Assembly: GCF_000003815.2 (NCBI RefSeq)
Contig: NC_049983.1
Coordinates: 17,204,746 to 17,268,745, forward strand
DNA: 64,000 bases
Source of the DNA: Branchiostoma floridae
Lineage: Eukaryota > Chordata > Leptocardii > Amphioxiformes > Branchiostomatidae
Direction of reading: 5' to 3'
Under the pieces are notes generated by a model that saw only the letters and a program-made list of their open reading frames with translations, did no database searches and had not been told where the DNA came from. Positions within the stretch are counted from its first letter, which is position 1. Every line of letters begins with the position of its first letter. Position numbers and translations under genes: made by a program. Below, piece by piece: positions 21,654-31,852 of this stretch.

Positions 21654-23135
21654 ATGTCCCGACCAGGTACTGCCCGCCCGGTCTCTGCGCGGTTTGGTCC
21701 TGGCCGACTTGCCGCCGTGCCACAACTGCCGGACTTCGTTCTCACAGAGCGGCTGGGCAGCGGGACATATGCTACCGTCTTCAAGGCATACAGTAGAAGC
21801 AAGCGACGCCAGGTGGTCGCCATCAAGTGCATCCAGAAGTCGAACTTGAACAAAGCCGCCACCGACAACCTGCTGACGGAGATTGAGATCCTGAAAAACG
21901 TTCGGCACCCGCACATTGTCGAACTGAAGGACTTCCAGTGGGACCGCGACAACATCTACCTGATCATGGAGTACTGTAGCGGTGGCGATCTCTCGCGTTT
22001 TATTCACAGTAAGAGAACGTTGCCAGAGTACCTGGCGAAGAGATTCGGCCAGCAGTTGGCGATGGCTTTACAGTTTCTCCGGTCAAAGAACATCTCCCAC
22101 ATGGACCTCAAACCGCAGAACATCCTTCTGTCATCACGAGACAACCCGGTGCTGAAGTTGGCGGACTTTGGGTTTGCTCAGTACATGGGTGACGAGGCAC
22201 GGATGACTTCGTTACGAGGGAGTCCACTCTACATGGCACCAGAAATGTTCTGTAACACAAAGTACGATGCACGAGTGGACCTCTGGTCGCTAGGGGTGAT
22301 CTTGTACGAAGCGTTGTTCGGCAGGGCGCCGTTCTACTCTCGGTCGTACGCCGAACTGGAGGTCAAAATCCGCGACACCAAACCCATCGAGATTCCTCAG
22401 GGGATACAGATTTCTGGGAAATGTCGTGACCTGCTCCTAGGGCTTTTGCAGAGAGACCCAAACCAGAGGATAACGTTTGAGGAGTTCTTCAACCACCCGT
22501 TCATCGACTTGGAACACGTGCCGTCTCACGACTCGCTAGACAAAGCCGTCTCCATAGTGACGGAGGCGGTGAGTTACGACGAAGAGGGAAATCACGCGGA
22601 AGCGGTGAAGAAGTACTGCGACGCTCTGGAGTACTTTGTACCCGCCGTCCACTACGAGACCGACGAGTCGAAAAAGGACGTTCTCAGAAAGAGAGTGATG
22701 GAGTACATGGCTCGAGCGGAGGAACTCAAGTCCATAATCAAACCTGCAGAAGAACCCACCAATGAGGAAGAAGACGAACAAGAGGCGACGCCAAAGGAAG
22801 CGGAGACGCTGTGGGAAATGGCGGGGTCTTGCACGCGTCTACATCAAGCGCTGAAGCGGGCCGCCATCGCGGAACTGAGGGCGGAACACGAGCTTTACGA
22901 CAGCGCCCTTGAGGAGTACAAACATGCCCTGGAGGAACTACTTTCTCTCCTGGAGGCAGAACCAAAAGGCAGGCGGAGGGATCTGCTGCACATGGAGGTG
23001 GAGAAGCTGTTGAATCACGCACAGGCGGTGAAGGACTACAAGAACATGATGAAGCGAGACGCCCAGAAGCTGTCCGATTCTGGGGAGCGATATAACGATT
23101 CCAGAGATGACATGAACAGATGTGTTGTTCAGTGA
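21654..23135 (+). CDS. ULK3: Serine/threonine kinase ULK3, intronless
   Basis: One uninterrupted exon of 493 codons. The start at 21654 (MSRPGTARP) is preferred over an in-frame ATG 45 bases upstream because a pyrimidine tract and aag precede it and the conserved protein begins just after. The kinase domain (about residues 35-295) has GSGTYATVF (P-loop), VVAIKCIQK (lysine), a catalytic loop SHMDLKPQN, ADFGFAQ and MAPEMF. His-Met-Asp instead of His-Arg-Asp matches the non-Arg form (HLD) of vertebrate ULK3. Two MIT-like helical regions follow (about 300-385 and 410-485), each with the YDEEGNHAEAVKKYCDALEY or LYDSALEEYKHALEEL type of helix, separated by an acidic linker. In the family, ULK3 acts in Hedgehog/Gli signalling, autophagy and the ESCRT-III abscission checkpoint through its MIT domains. 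An AATAAA lies about 23992. The coding region lacks introns, unlike other genes here, which suggests a retrocopy origin that stayed functional. Confidence 0.95.
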   Translation: MSRPGTARPVSARFGPGRLAAVPQLPDFVLTERLGSGTYATVFKAYSRSKRRQVVAIKCIQKSNLNKAATDNLLTEIEILKNVRHPHIVELKDFQWDRDNIYLIMEYCSGGDLSRFIHSKRTLPEYLAKRFGQQLAMALQFLRSKNISHMDLKPQNILLSSRDNPVLKLADFGFAQYMGDEARMTSLRGSPLYMAPEMFCNTKYDARVDLWSLGVILYEALFGRAPFYSRSYAELEVKIRDTKPIEIPQGIQISGKCRDLLLGLLQRDPNQRITFEEFFNHPFIDLEHVPSHDSLDKAVSIVTEAVSYDEEGNHAEAVKKYCDALEYFVPAVHYETDESKKDVLRKRVMEYMARAEELKSIIKPAEEPTNEEEDEQEATPKEAETLWEMAGSCTRLHQALKRAAIAELRAEHELYDSALEEYKHALEELLSLLEAEPKGRRRDLLHMEVEKLLNHAQAVKDYKNMMKRDAQKLSDSGERYNDSRDDMNRCVVQ

Positions 23136-26100
23136 AGGTCTGGAATTATCATAAATGTAGCCATTGAAGTTTAAGGCATCAGATTTTTGGTGTGCGGGTG
23201 GGGGAAAACAATTTTCATAACGTTTGCATCCATCAAAATTAGGGAAAGATTTATGACAACAATCCTACTGGTACTTCTCCTTCTGAAACAACAGTGCACA
23301 TTCTCAGGGTGCTCAGTTAGGCCACTACAAAGTACTTTTATTTCTTTTTTGGACAGAACTAAAATATCGAAGATGAGTTGCCTAACACTAGACTTAAAGT
23401 GAAGAATGTCCTATATACAGAGTATCCAAACCAAGAGAAGCTATTTTATCATTCAGTTTATGTATGGATCCTTTCCCAAACTTAAATGGTGATGGAACAA
23501 ACCAAATTTGATGACTCAGTCTCGCATACTTTATCTCAAATATGGATGACATGTAAAGGTACAATTTGATCAGTGCAGCATTCTGATATGTTCTGGTGAA
23601 TAACATTGAAGTCAGCTTAAACATGAACAGATAGAATGACAGCACTGATTGTATGTTGGTATTGCTGTTATTATAGTCACATTGCAAGTCTTATTTGAAG
23701 TCTTCTTGCTAGCTTTTCTTTTATAGTTGTACATGTAGTTTATAACAGCTTCTTTGTAGAGTATATACCCCAAGATGTTGACCTATCAGGAATGGTGATA
23801 TTATGCCACAGATGACTAATATATGAAACACTGGAATCTTGTATGTTGACTCACTTTTAAAGTGTAAGTTGAGGAGGTCATGTTGATTTCACAGAGTTAT
23901 CTATAAGTGCAGGGTTTTGCCCACTGCCCGTCATTTGTTGCTAATAGCCATTCCATTCGTTCCAAACCTCAGTCAAAAAATACGTATGTAAAATAAAAAG
24001 AAAGAAGCAAGTACTCAATGAGATGCAGCCACTCTCTTACTGGTTGTACCAACAATTTCCATGCTGTCATTTGTTGGACTGCAAATTTTAATGGACAGCC
24101 CGCAATGATGTCAGGATAGGTATATTGGCACCTTAACCACGAGGAAGATTAAATGAAGACAAATCATGCCAGGTAGTGAGCGGCAATTTGCAAAGAAGAT
24201 TAGCGAAGAAATCTATAACCTCCTATCAGATCTTCGTGAATGTGGCAAAATTGGAACTGCCGGCCAAGATATTGTCCATGGTCGGTACTTACAATTTTTT
24301 CTCTGGAAGATATGTTTGGAGAATATAGGGTTGTCTAGGGCTGGGTAAAACCCTGTAGTCATGTACTTGTGTCATAACATGGAAAAACTTCCTTCGTAAC
24401 AACAGACATGAATTTAGGGACAACATTTACCCGAGATCTTTCTCCGCAGAAGAAACTGCTGTAACATGAAGCTTGTTGTATAAGCTACAAACTTTGTAAA
24501 AAAAACATAAGAAAAATCAGGGAAAAGATGAGCACCGGCAGCAGCATTCAAGCTGCCTTTGTAGAGTCTTTAGGTAGCCATAAATGTTAAGCATTTGATC
24601 TTCAAGACAGTCCTTTAGCAAGTGTTGATTAGCAAATGGCATTTTGATAGTACATATTTCATTGTCATCATATGTTGAAAGAAAAGTGTAACTTATGTCT
24701 TTGACTTAATGTTGAAGGTGAAAGAATTCCTGCTAGTTCTTAAGAAGCAAACAGTAGAATTATTGGCCCTCATATCTTAAGTACTGTTAACAGATTTCAA
24801 GACATACAACTAGAGGAATATGCAAATGCCAATGAAGTATCTTGTCTGCTTGCAGCCCTTGGTAAACTACACTGGCATCAAAACCACTGTTATATGCAAT
24901 GTGTACTAAGTAAACAATGGTGATAATGTTCGCTGTAGGGATCGTTGTCATTGTTTGGAATCAGACGTATTTTCCTATGTGTACCAATATGTGTCATGAG
25001 ATCAAGATTGAAACAGGTTGCAAAAAGTACCTTAAGTACCTCTCTTTGCACTCTAACAGTCTAAGTGTTTAAGGAAAACTATTGAAATGTGTCAGGAACC
25101 AATCCTAGATCCCGTTGCATTTGAACTTGGTAAAAGAGAGTTCCACAAAGCATCTATAGAGTCATGTACATGTGCTTAGCCATTGAAAAAAAGACCTGGC
25201 TTATAAATGGTGCAGAAATAGTTCAAGAAAACAGTATTGATGCAAAATGGCTGCCTGTATATTGAACAAAATGTTGATTGTCTGATTCTGCAATGGTGCT
25301 AATACATGTAGTAAAGAGTTATGCTATTTAAGGGGAATATTGGGTTGATATACTATAGGTGCACGGGTGGATTAACAGACTCCAAAAAGGCTCTGTCCCT
25401 GAGGTGACTCCAAAAACAAGCAGAGCTGTCCATAACTTATACTGTTGTCTTTGTCAATTTACATTGACAATTGACATTGATGCCGTTTTGTGGCTGATTG
25501 TCCAAGTTGGGTGACTTCCTCATGCTAGCACAGTTTTACAAAAGTATGAAGTTGAACACAAAATGAACATGTGTTTTGTATGCAAAATACAGTAACTCAA
25601 CATGGATCCGATTTGAAATTAGAGGCTCCACCCTTGAGGTGTTGCCAAAAATGAGTCATAGCCATGAAAAAATCTCATTACTTTCTTTAAAAGGATATCA
25701 AACATATTGATGGATAATTTACTATTGTTTGAAAAGTGAACACTAAAAAGTTTCTAATTCAAAAAAGTCAAAGCTTATTGAAGTTTTTTTGGTGGCATTT
25801 TGCATACATGTATACTTGTTGGACAATAAATTGTTTTATCTTAAAAATGTACATCCTGTTAACTGTGTTGTACCATACATGATGACTTGAAAAGTAAAGC
25901 ATATTGTTATGAATAAAGATGGTCTCAAAAAAGGAGAATTGTTCTATTTATTGATTTGTAATAGTAGCGATCTATATATGCCAGTTCTGTCCCCAGTATT
26001 TTAATATATCTATAAGAATTCAATTATTACCTATAAATGTAGTTTTAAAAATCTTTGCCAAATGCATTGTCATTTCATTTGTGTCTATATTATACACATC

Positions 26101-26140
26101 ACAAACTAAAAAGTCCTTACAGAAAGGGTTATCAAACATG
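23136..26140. other. ULK3 3' flank and intergenic DNA
   Basis: It contains a possible polyadenylation signal (aataaa, about 23992) and otherwise AT-rich sequence with no exon, RNA gene or clear repeat recognised. Confidence 0.4.
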
Positions 26141-26146
26141 TTTATT
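26141..26146 (-). terminator. Polyadenylation signal of EEF1AKMT2
   Basis: AATAAA on the minus strand (tttatt on the plus strand), about 37 bases after the stop codon at 26183. Confidence 0.6.
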
Positions 26147-26182
26147 GCCATTTATCTCCTTTATCTTGAGAGGCCTGACACT

Positions 26183-29100
26183 TTATCCGCTGTCCTTTTT
26201 CCTGAACACAATAGAGGTTGTCGTGGTCCCAACTTTCCCTCCAAATTTAAAGGTGGGGTGTCTTATTTCATCAACTGACTCGAAACCTGAAACAGAAAGA
26301 AAAGTTTCAAATGCTGGAACTTTAAGACAGAGTAGAAAATTCCACAATAAAAATAAGAGGCGAAATTCTCTGTAAACAAAAGCAAAACATTCCAGTACAC
26401 ATAGAGTTTGTATACAAGTCCTTTTCTACACAAAACCTTCAGGTATCTATAGAATAGCCAGTTAATTCCAACTCACCACACCTGCAAAAGCAAAATGTTC
26501 TTTTTCCACATTCTTTTCTAGCTTTTGGCAGTTGAAACAATTTAAAAAGTCAAGGTCTCCAACAGCTATTGTTGTCAAACCTTATCATCTATGTAAATGG
26601 AAAGCAATCTCTGCACCCATTTGTGTACCTGAAGAAAAGTGTTCCAAAAGCTCCTCCTTGGTCCAGTTACAGGACGTGATGACCAAGAGTCCTGCGTCCT
26701 TCAGGAGTCTGTGAACATGATTGACATATGTCTGTCTCTTCTGTACCACATCATCTGGACTGAGACTGATGGCATCATATGTTCCCTTGTCTGTGCAGAT
26801 GTCAAATCTGTCTGCCGAGAAGATTGGGTCTTCTTCGTTGAGGATGTCAGCTCTCTATGGAGTTCAAGAGAAGATGTTGGAACTGATCATTATAAATCTC
26901 CAGTGAGATGAAACTAACTTTGACATGTTTTCAGTTACTTATCCTTGTTTTCCATCACAGAATCAAATAAACGTACATGTACCGGTATCATTCCCTGGGA
27001 TGGTTTCAAGGTGGTTTTTAAGTTTAACAGATAAAGATAATGAGACAATTATATTATTGTAGAAGTTACTTGAATACAGTTTGCATTTTAAAACATAGAT
27101 GATAGTCTAGGTGATATTGCAACTATTTTTTCATACCTGCCATACCTTCCTTCTTTTTGAGGTCAAGGTTTGATAGCCTCCAAACTGCACATTATACAAG
27201 AGCTATTTACTGTTAAACTTAAAAACCACCTTGAAACCATCCCAGGGAATGATACTGGTACATGTACGTTTATTTGATTCTGTGATACAGCTCTTATGGA
27301 TATACCAATTCTTCAAGGTGTATCCCAAGAATTGTTGACTAATGAAATAATGGTTACATCTGAAAGATGCACTTGAAGATAAAACTTGTTTCGTTTCATA
27401 ATCATTAAAGTTTTGGGATTTAAAGAACATGTCTCACCTGATATGCAATGTTGACATTTTCTGAGTTGGAAATGGCAATGGCCAAGTCTACAGAGGGCTG
27501 GGAATAGTCCATTCCTGTCAGGGAGGTAAAACCCTCCTTTGCCTGTAAAGATGATGAGACAAATATATCATTGAAGAAGTATTATCTACTATTGTACAGT
27601 TTGCATTTTGAAATGTAGAGAATAGTCTAGGTGATATTGCAACTACTTTTTCAAATCTGCTATACCTTCCTTCTTTTTGAGGTCAGGGTTTGATAGCCTC
27701 CAAACTGCACATAATAACAACATTAGAGCCTAATCACACTAAAACACTAATCAACAATCACACAACCATAGTATGTCTACCTTGGAAAGACACTAAGACA
27801 CCCGTTATGGAACTTGGCCTTGTTTCTTGACCCCTACTCACATACCAAATATCATAAGAATCCATTAAAAGATTCTTGAGTTACACCAACTACCTACAAA
27901 CACACACACACAGACACATGCATACACACACAAACAAACACAGACATACACACACACACACACACACACAGACATGAAACACAAACAGACATACATACAC
28001 ACACACACAGACATGCACACACACAGACATACAGACACACGGACATACAAACAAACACACACACACACACACTCACACAAACACTGACAAACTGCCCTGA
28101 AAACATAGCCTTGTCTTGCAAAGGTTAACAAATATGGGAGAGTGTAGCATATACATGGTTAGGCCACAGCATGTAAATTTTATGGATGACATCTGCATGC
28201 TCATTACTTTTGCCTAATTTCAGAAAAAACAAAACAAGATTTTTTTTTCTTCTTCAGGGATAGTCAGACAGATTGGCATTTTACCTAATGTGCTACCCAC
28301 CATTTCCACAAGCAAAGCTCCATTTCCACAGCCGATGTCCAGGATTCTGCTGTCTGTTTGCACCAGCAAACCTTCCCTGAACCAGTCCACTATCCTCTCC
28401 ATACAGTCCTCACCGAACCTAGTAACAGAGGAAATACCTTTCTAGATTTAAAAGCAACTTTATCGGAGGGGAGTTTTTGATCTGAAATATTCTGTTCAGA
28501 ACATTTGTTCGGTTGACTGGATTCTGAACAAGCATGGTCAAGACAAGAACTGTCGTTGACATCATGGGGCTTCATCTGTAACGGTCTAATGGAATGACGG
28601 GTACGACTCACGTTGTTCTTAAGACAGATGTATTTATTGATAAGACCAGACAAGACAAGAGTGAAACTAAAACGTGACTTACCTCAAGCTATGGTGTTCT
28701 CTGACTACTTTCAAAGTATATGGTCTAGTGGTTAGGATTTGGCGCTCTCACCGCCAAGGCCCGGGTTCAATTCCCGGTGTGGGAACCATGTAACGGTCTA
28801 ATGGAATGACGGGTACGACTCACGTTGTTCTTAAGACAGATGTATTTATTGATAAGACCAGACAAGACAAGAGTGAAACTAAAACGTGACTTACCTCAAG
28901 CTATGGTGTTCTCTGACTAACTTCAAAGTATAAACTGTATAAACTGACTCGTTCTCCGAATATAATCTTAAGAATGTTATTCGATACTTCCGCCAGCGTC
29001 ATATCTGCGGTTACGCGCGGATGACGCACTCTCACTACGTAATCCGCGCGGCCGCCACGTAGCGCTGGCTACTCTAAGTAACTACTAAGTATATTCTATA

Positions 29101-30771
29101 TATATATATACACTGTTACACATCTTTGATTGCGCATGCATTCTCAGAATGGTAAACAAACTTGTTTTGTACATCTGTAATGCAAATTTGTATGATCTTC
29201 TCACCATATTTCCCCCACATCTGCATGATCTTCAAAATTTGTTTTTTCTCGTTCGTACGCTGCATCCCAACTGTGAGTACAAGATTGTAACATTACCAGT
29301 GAAAGCTATTAGAGTCATAGAATCTCAAAGAGTATGAACAAAACATTTTACACCATAATTTATTTGTAACAAATTTCTAACGCTGTGGCTATTGACACAC
29401 TCAGTGTGCCAATAGCCAAACAGGCTATTGACACACCGAGATGCCAGTCAGCCAATCAGAGCTTGTAACATGCCTTTCCGGCAATATTTTACACAAGCAA
29501 TAGTTGATTAGACATTGTTCGGAAGATTAGACATTGGAATCTTTGAATCTTGGAATGAACGGACGTATTCAAGTTATGCCCTACATCTGGATACCTAATA
29601 ATACAGCCTTCATCGTGTATGTATGACGTAGCGTAGTGGATAGAGCGTTGACCCGGGAATTCTTGATACCAGCGCCGACCCGGTTCGAGTCCGCGCCGGA
29701 GTTTTTTAAATTTTTTTTTTTTTCAATTTTTCTTGTCCCTTTTTAAACATCCAATTTGATATAAGAATATTTTATATATAAACAACTTTTAAAGTTATCA
29801 ATATATCTGTTTAACAATATAAACCAAAAATAACACTGACCACAAAACATGTCATAATTTTCGGCCGTGTGGTTCCGGCGCTATCGGCAGCGACTCGGAA
29901 GAATATTTCTTTCACATTAAAAATAATGGAGGTAAAACAACAACTATAACTTCGCTTCCTTAGTGATATAAGTTTTGAGGCCGAAAATTCTCCAATATGG
30001 CAGGAATTCGTCGGTAAACACAGCTGAAAACGTGTTCCTAACCGATCCAACATGGCTGCCATGATCACATGCGGTGACAGTAAAACTAGCACCCTATATG
30101 ATAGCAGATTCCGATGTTTAAAATTGTGCCGTAAACACGTGAAAAAGATCGTATTTTGGGTTGATAATGGACACAGGATGCCATTTGTATTTTTCAGAGT
30201 GTTGATTGTCAAATATAATCGTAAGATTTCCTCATTTTAGTGGTTTCTATCACTGGGTGTGTCAATAGCCTAACAGGCTATCGACACACTCAGTGTGCCA
30301 ATAGCCTAAACAGGCTATCGACACACTCAGTGTGTCAATAGCCTGTTAGGCTATTGACACACTGGGTGTGTCAATAGCCTCGCTCAATTTTTAATTTGCT
30401 GAATCTTTATTGATAAAGAAAGCTATATCATAATAAAGTTTTTTTTGTGTAGAGCAATGACAGGCTTGACAGTAGAAACAATCAACACGAGACAGGAGCA
30501 TGAAGCTTACAAATAAAGGTTAGGTAGCCAAAATTTCACGTGAACCCACGTGGATCAACATACAAAATACTTTCGCCCCCCTCCCACTCCTTTTCTGACG
30601 GTGAGGCTCGACTAAAAATACACAACCACGCCATTAAACAGTCCGATCTTTGCAGAAACATAATTTGTTTTATAAGCTGTCCTAGCTATTTCATATATCA
30701 TTATTCTCTTACTATTCTTTCGTTCCGAGTTTGGAAGGTCCGAATGATCCGGCTGTTTCGTCGTCTGCCAT
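26183..30771 (-). CDS. EEF1AKMT2: EEF1A lysine methyltransferase 2 (METTL10)
   Basis: Six exons: 30771-30713, 29270-29205, 28418-28301, 27542-27438, 26854-26629 and 26286-26183. All phases close, giving 225 residues with stop TAA. The start [10 protein letters not shown] precedes the conserved SKLGTKEYWD. Family landmarks in order: [26 protein letters not shown], the SAM-binding motif [25 protein letters not shown], the post-I motif [31 protein letters not shown] and the C-terminal FKFGGKVG. These match METTL10/EEF1AKMT2, a seven-beta-strand enzyme that methylates a lysine of translation factor eEF1A in the cytoplasm. Introns carry a tandem/inverted duplication, a CA array, an LTR-tRNA element and a foldback element. 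The gene ends 1.1 kb downstream of ATPSCKMT, which is on the same strand. Confidence 0.95.
26958..27290. repeat. Inverted repeat inside EEF1AKMT2 intron
   Basis: Arms of about 75 bases: 26958-27033 starts cagaatcaaataaacgtaca, and its reverse complement occupies about 27212-27287 (ending tttatttgattctg). Only a few bases differ. The spacer (27036-27200) is itself directly duplicated at 27548-27715. Confidence 0.85.
27036..27715. repeat. Direct duplication flanking EEF1AKMT2 exon 4
   Basis: Blocks at 27036-27200 and 27548-27715 share agtctaggtgatattgcaac and ccttccttctttttgaggtc and end gatagcctccaaactgcaca, with modest divergence. They lie on either side of the exon at 27438-27542. Confidence 0.85.
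27896..28078. repeat. Imperfect CA microsatellite
   Basis: About 180 bases of (ac)n with g/t interruptions. The cysteine-rich ORFs read from its complement are artefacts. Confidence 0.95.
28573..29124 (-). mobile_element. Small LTR element containing a tRNA-Glu primer copy
   Basis: The element spans 28577-29120 and is flanked by catc on both sides (28573-28576, 29121-29124). One full LTR-like unit is 28789-29120 (TGTAACGG...TGTTACA on the plus strand). A second, truncated copy is 28577-28720, 144 bases with about two mismatches. Between them lies most of a tRNA-Glu sequence whose CCA end abuts the LTR end, exactly the geometry of a primer tRNA joined to minus-strand DNA. Read on the minus strand, the order is LTR, extended primer-binding site (TGGTTCCCACACCGGG...), LTR fragment. 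There is no coding capacity, so it is a non-autonomous TRIM-like insertion in an EEF1AKMT2 intron. Confidence 0.75.
28721..28788 (+). pseudogene. tRNA-Glu(CUC)-like copy lacking the 5' acceptor strand
   Basis: Starting at canonical tRNA position 8 (tggtctagtgg, A-box-like), it keeps the D arm, an anticodon stem-loop with CTC, a T arm with ggttcaattcc (B-box), the 3' acceptor strand gtgtggga and CCA. The first seven nucleotides that should pair with the acceptor strand are replaced by LTR sequence, so a functional cloverleaf cannot form. The encoded CCA marks it as a copy of a mature tRNA. Confidence 0.85.
29385..30388. mobile_element. Foldback element with palindromic ends
   Basis: Both ends are built from the palindromic unit ggctattgacacactcagtg / cactgagtgtgtcaatagcc. 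The left end has two copies (29388-29440) and the right end about six alternating copies (30250-30383). The roughly 800-base interior includes a tRNA-like segment and a poly-T tract but no convincing protein. It lies within the first intron of EEF1AKMT2, overlapping nothing coding. Confidence 0.7.
29624..29701 (+). other. tRNA-like sequence (SINE head or decayed tRNA)
   Basis: It shows an A-box-like tagcgtagtggatagagcg and a B-box-like ggttcgagtcc followed by a T-rich tract. The acceptor strands do not pair and the anticodon arm is irregular, so I do not call a functional tRNA. Confidence 0.45.
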
Positions 30772-30834
30772 GATGAGTTACTTCCGGGTTCTCACAAAGG
30801 ATTCTGGGTATGATATAGCCTCGTTTGCAGGCTC
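30772..30834 (-). promoter_or_regulatory. EEF1AKMT2 5' flank
   Basis: This is the short stretch directly upstream of the EEF1AKMT2 ATG, before a MITE begins at 30843. No TATA box was recognised, so the promoter must lie here or beyond the MITE. Confidence 0.3.
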
Positions 30835-31200
30835 TACGAAGATAATTTCCAAGCAGATCCACGGTGGCGTAACATACTGTAAATGCAGAAATGTTCGCGG
30901 TGGATTAATGTTAGCGGTTTTCGCGGTGACCACTTAACCGCGAACTTAAAACCACCGCGAATATTTTTCTATTAAGGTATAAGACTGCAGTCTATGGTGT
31001 TACCGTGAACTTAAATCCACCGCGAAAAGTCTTTTTTCCCGCTACCGCAAAATTAAATCCCCCCCCGCAAAATTACAGTAGTATCAAACCCATAGTGCCC
31101 GTTTGACTCCCTTTGGCCGGCTATAGTCCTTGGCCAGCTTTGATACTATCTTTAATAAGGCACCGTAGGATCTGCTTAAATTTTGGAGATTATACGAAGA
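30835..31200. mobile_element. hAT-like MITE, copy 2, carrying a nested MITE
   Basis: The element spans 30843-31192 with 8-base duplications tacgaaga at 30835-30842 and 31193-31200. The ends taatttccaagcagatcc and the diverged taggatctgcttaaa...ggagatta match copy 1 at 19.1 kb. The difference in length is largely explained by a second element inserted at 30877-31078. Confidence 0.88.
30877..31078. mobile_element. Nested MITE in a TA target (Tc1/mariner-like)
   Basis: The ends are ctgtaaat...attacag, flanked by TA on both sides (30875-30876, 31079-31080). Removing it and one TA restores the host MITE sequence ...taacatagtatcaaaccc, which matches copy 1 (taatatagtatcaaaccc). The interior is self-complementary around gttcgcggtggatt, gcggttttcgcggtg and accgcgaac. 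Confidence 0.85.
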
Positions 31201-31715
31201 TAATGTAAGTTCTTAGGTGGCCAATAATGTGCCTTTTTTCTGACCGAATATCAGTTCTGTTGCACTCTATGTTTTGTGTCCGGCCTAGTCTATTGTACTC
31301 AATTTCTGACCTCTATCAGATGATCTGATATGCCATTGAAAATCATAGGCCAGTGAAACTGCCTCATAAAGTCTATTGGGACAAGGAGGTTTTTTAACCT
31401 CCTTGGTTGGGAAGGCTAATATGACAATATCTAAAGGGAAAGTGCTGCATTTTGTTTCCATTTATGATCTAGCTAAAAAGAATTGTTCTCACTTTTTTTA
31501 TCTCAACTGTTAAGTCAAAACCATATATTTTAAGACTGAATATTTTATATCCCATTTGTATCCCTTGCATGCTATGCCACCCCACCCACAAAGGGGGCAG
31601 GAAGGAGAAGCTGGGACAATCCTGTGCCTTACTTCTGTAATATGATGTCCAATATTTAACCATTCAGCAATGCATCAGGAATAAATACACATACACTCAT
31701 GACCTGTCAGTCTTC
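31201..31715. other. Between ATPSCKMT and EEF1AKMT2, no feature seen
   Basis: No exon or repeat was recognised. A short inverted motif aaggaggttttttaacctcctt at 31384-31405 is the only structure noted. Confidence 0.4.
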
Positions 31716-31721
31716 TTTATT
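31716..31721 (-). terminator. Polyadenylation signal of ATPSCKMT
   Basis: AATAAA on the minus strand (tttatt on the plus strand), about 130 bases after the stop at 31853. Confidence 0.6.
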
Positions 31722-31852
31722 GCCTTCAGTACATTTGAAATACCGTATGGTATTAAGTATCCATTTACAACTTTTATTGCAAAATACAAAATGTATCAGC
31801 AGTACATTATAAAACATGAGTGGTATATAGCGTATCATTCCTTATACTTTTC

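Noticed and set aside
21431-22007. Long minus-strand ORFs opposite ULK3
   Set aside because: They are antisense shadows of the conserved kinase coding sequence and have no domain.
21654-23135. ULK3 as a dead kinase because of HMD in place of HRD
   Set aside because: Vertebrate ULK3 also lacks the Arg (HLD). The catalytic Asp, Lys and DFG are intact, so activity is expected.
27865-28131. Cysteine/valine-rich ORFs
   Set aside because: They are translations of the CA microsatellite in three frames.
28721-28788. Functional tRNA-Glu gene
   Set aside because: The 5' acceptor strand is missing and CCA is encoded, so it is a reverse-transcribed copy rather than a gene.
29624-29701. Functional tRNA gene
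   Set aside because: The acceptor ends do not pair and the anticodon arm is irregular.
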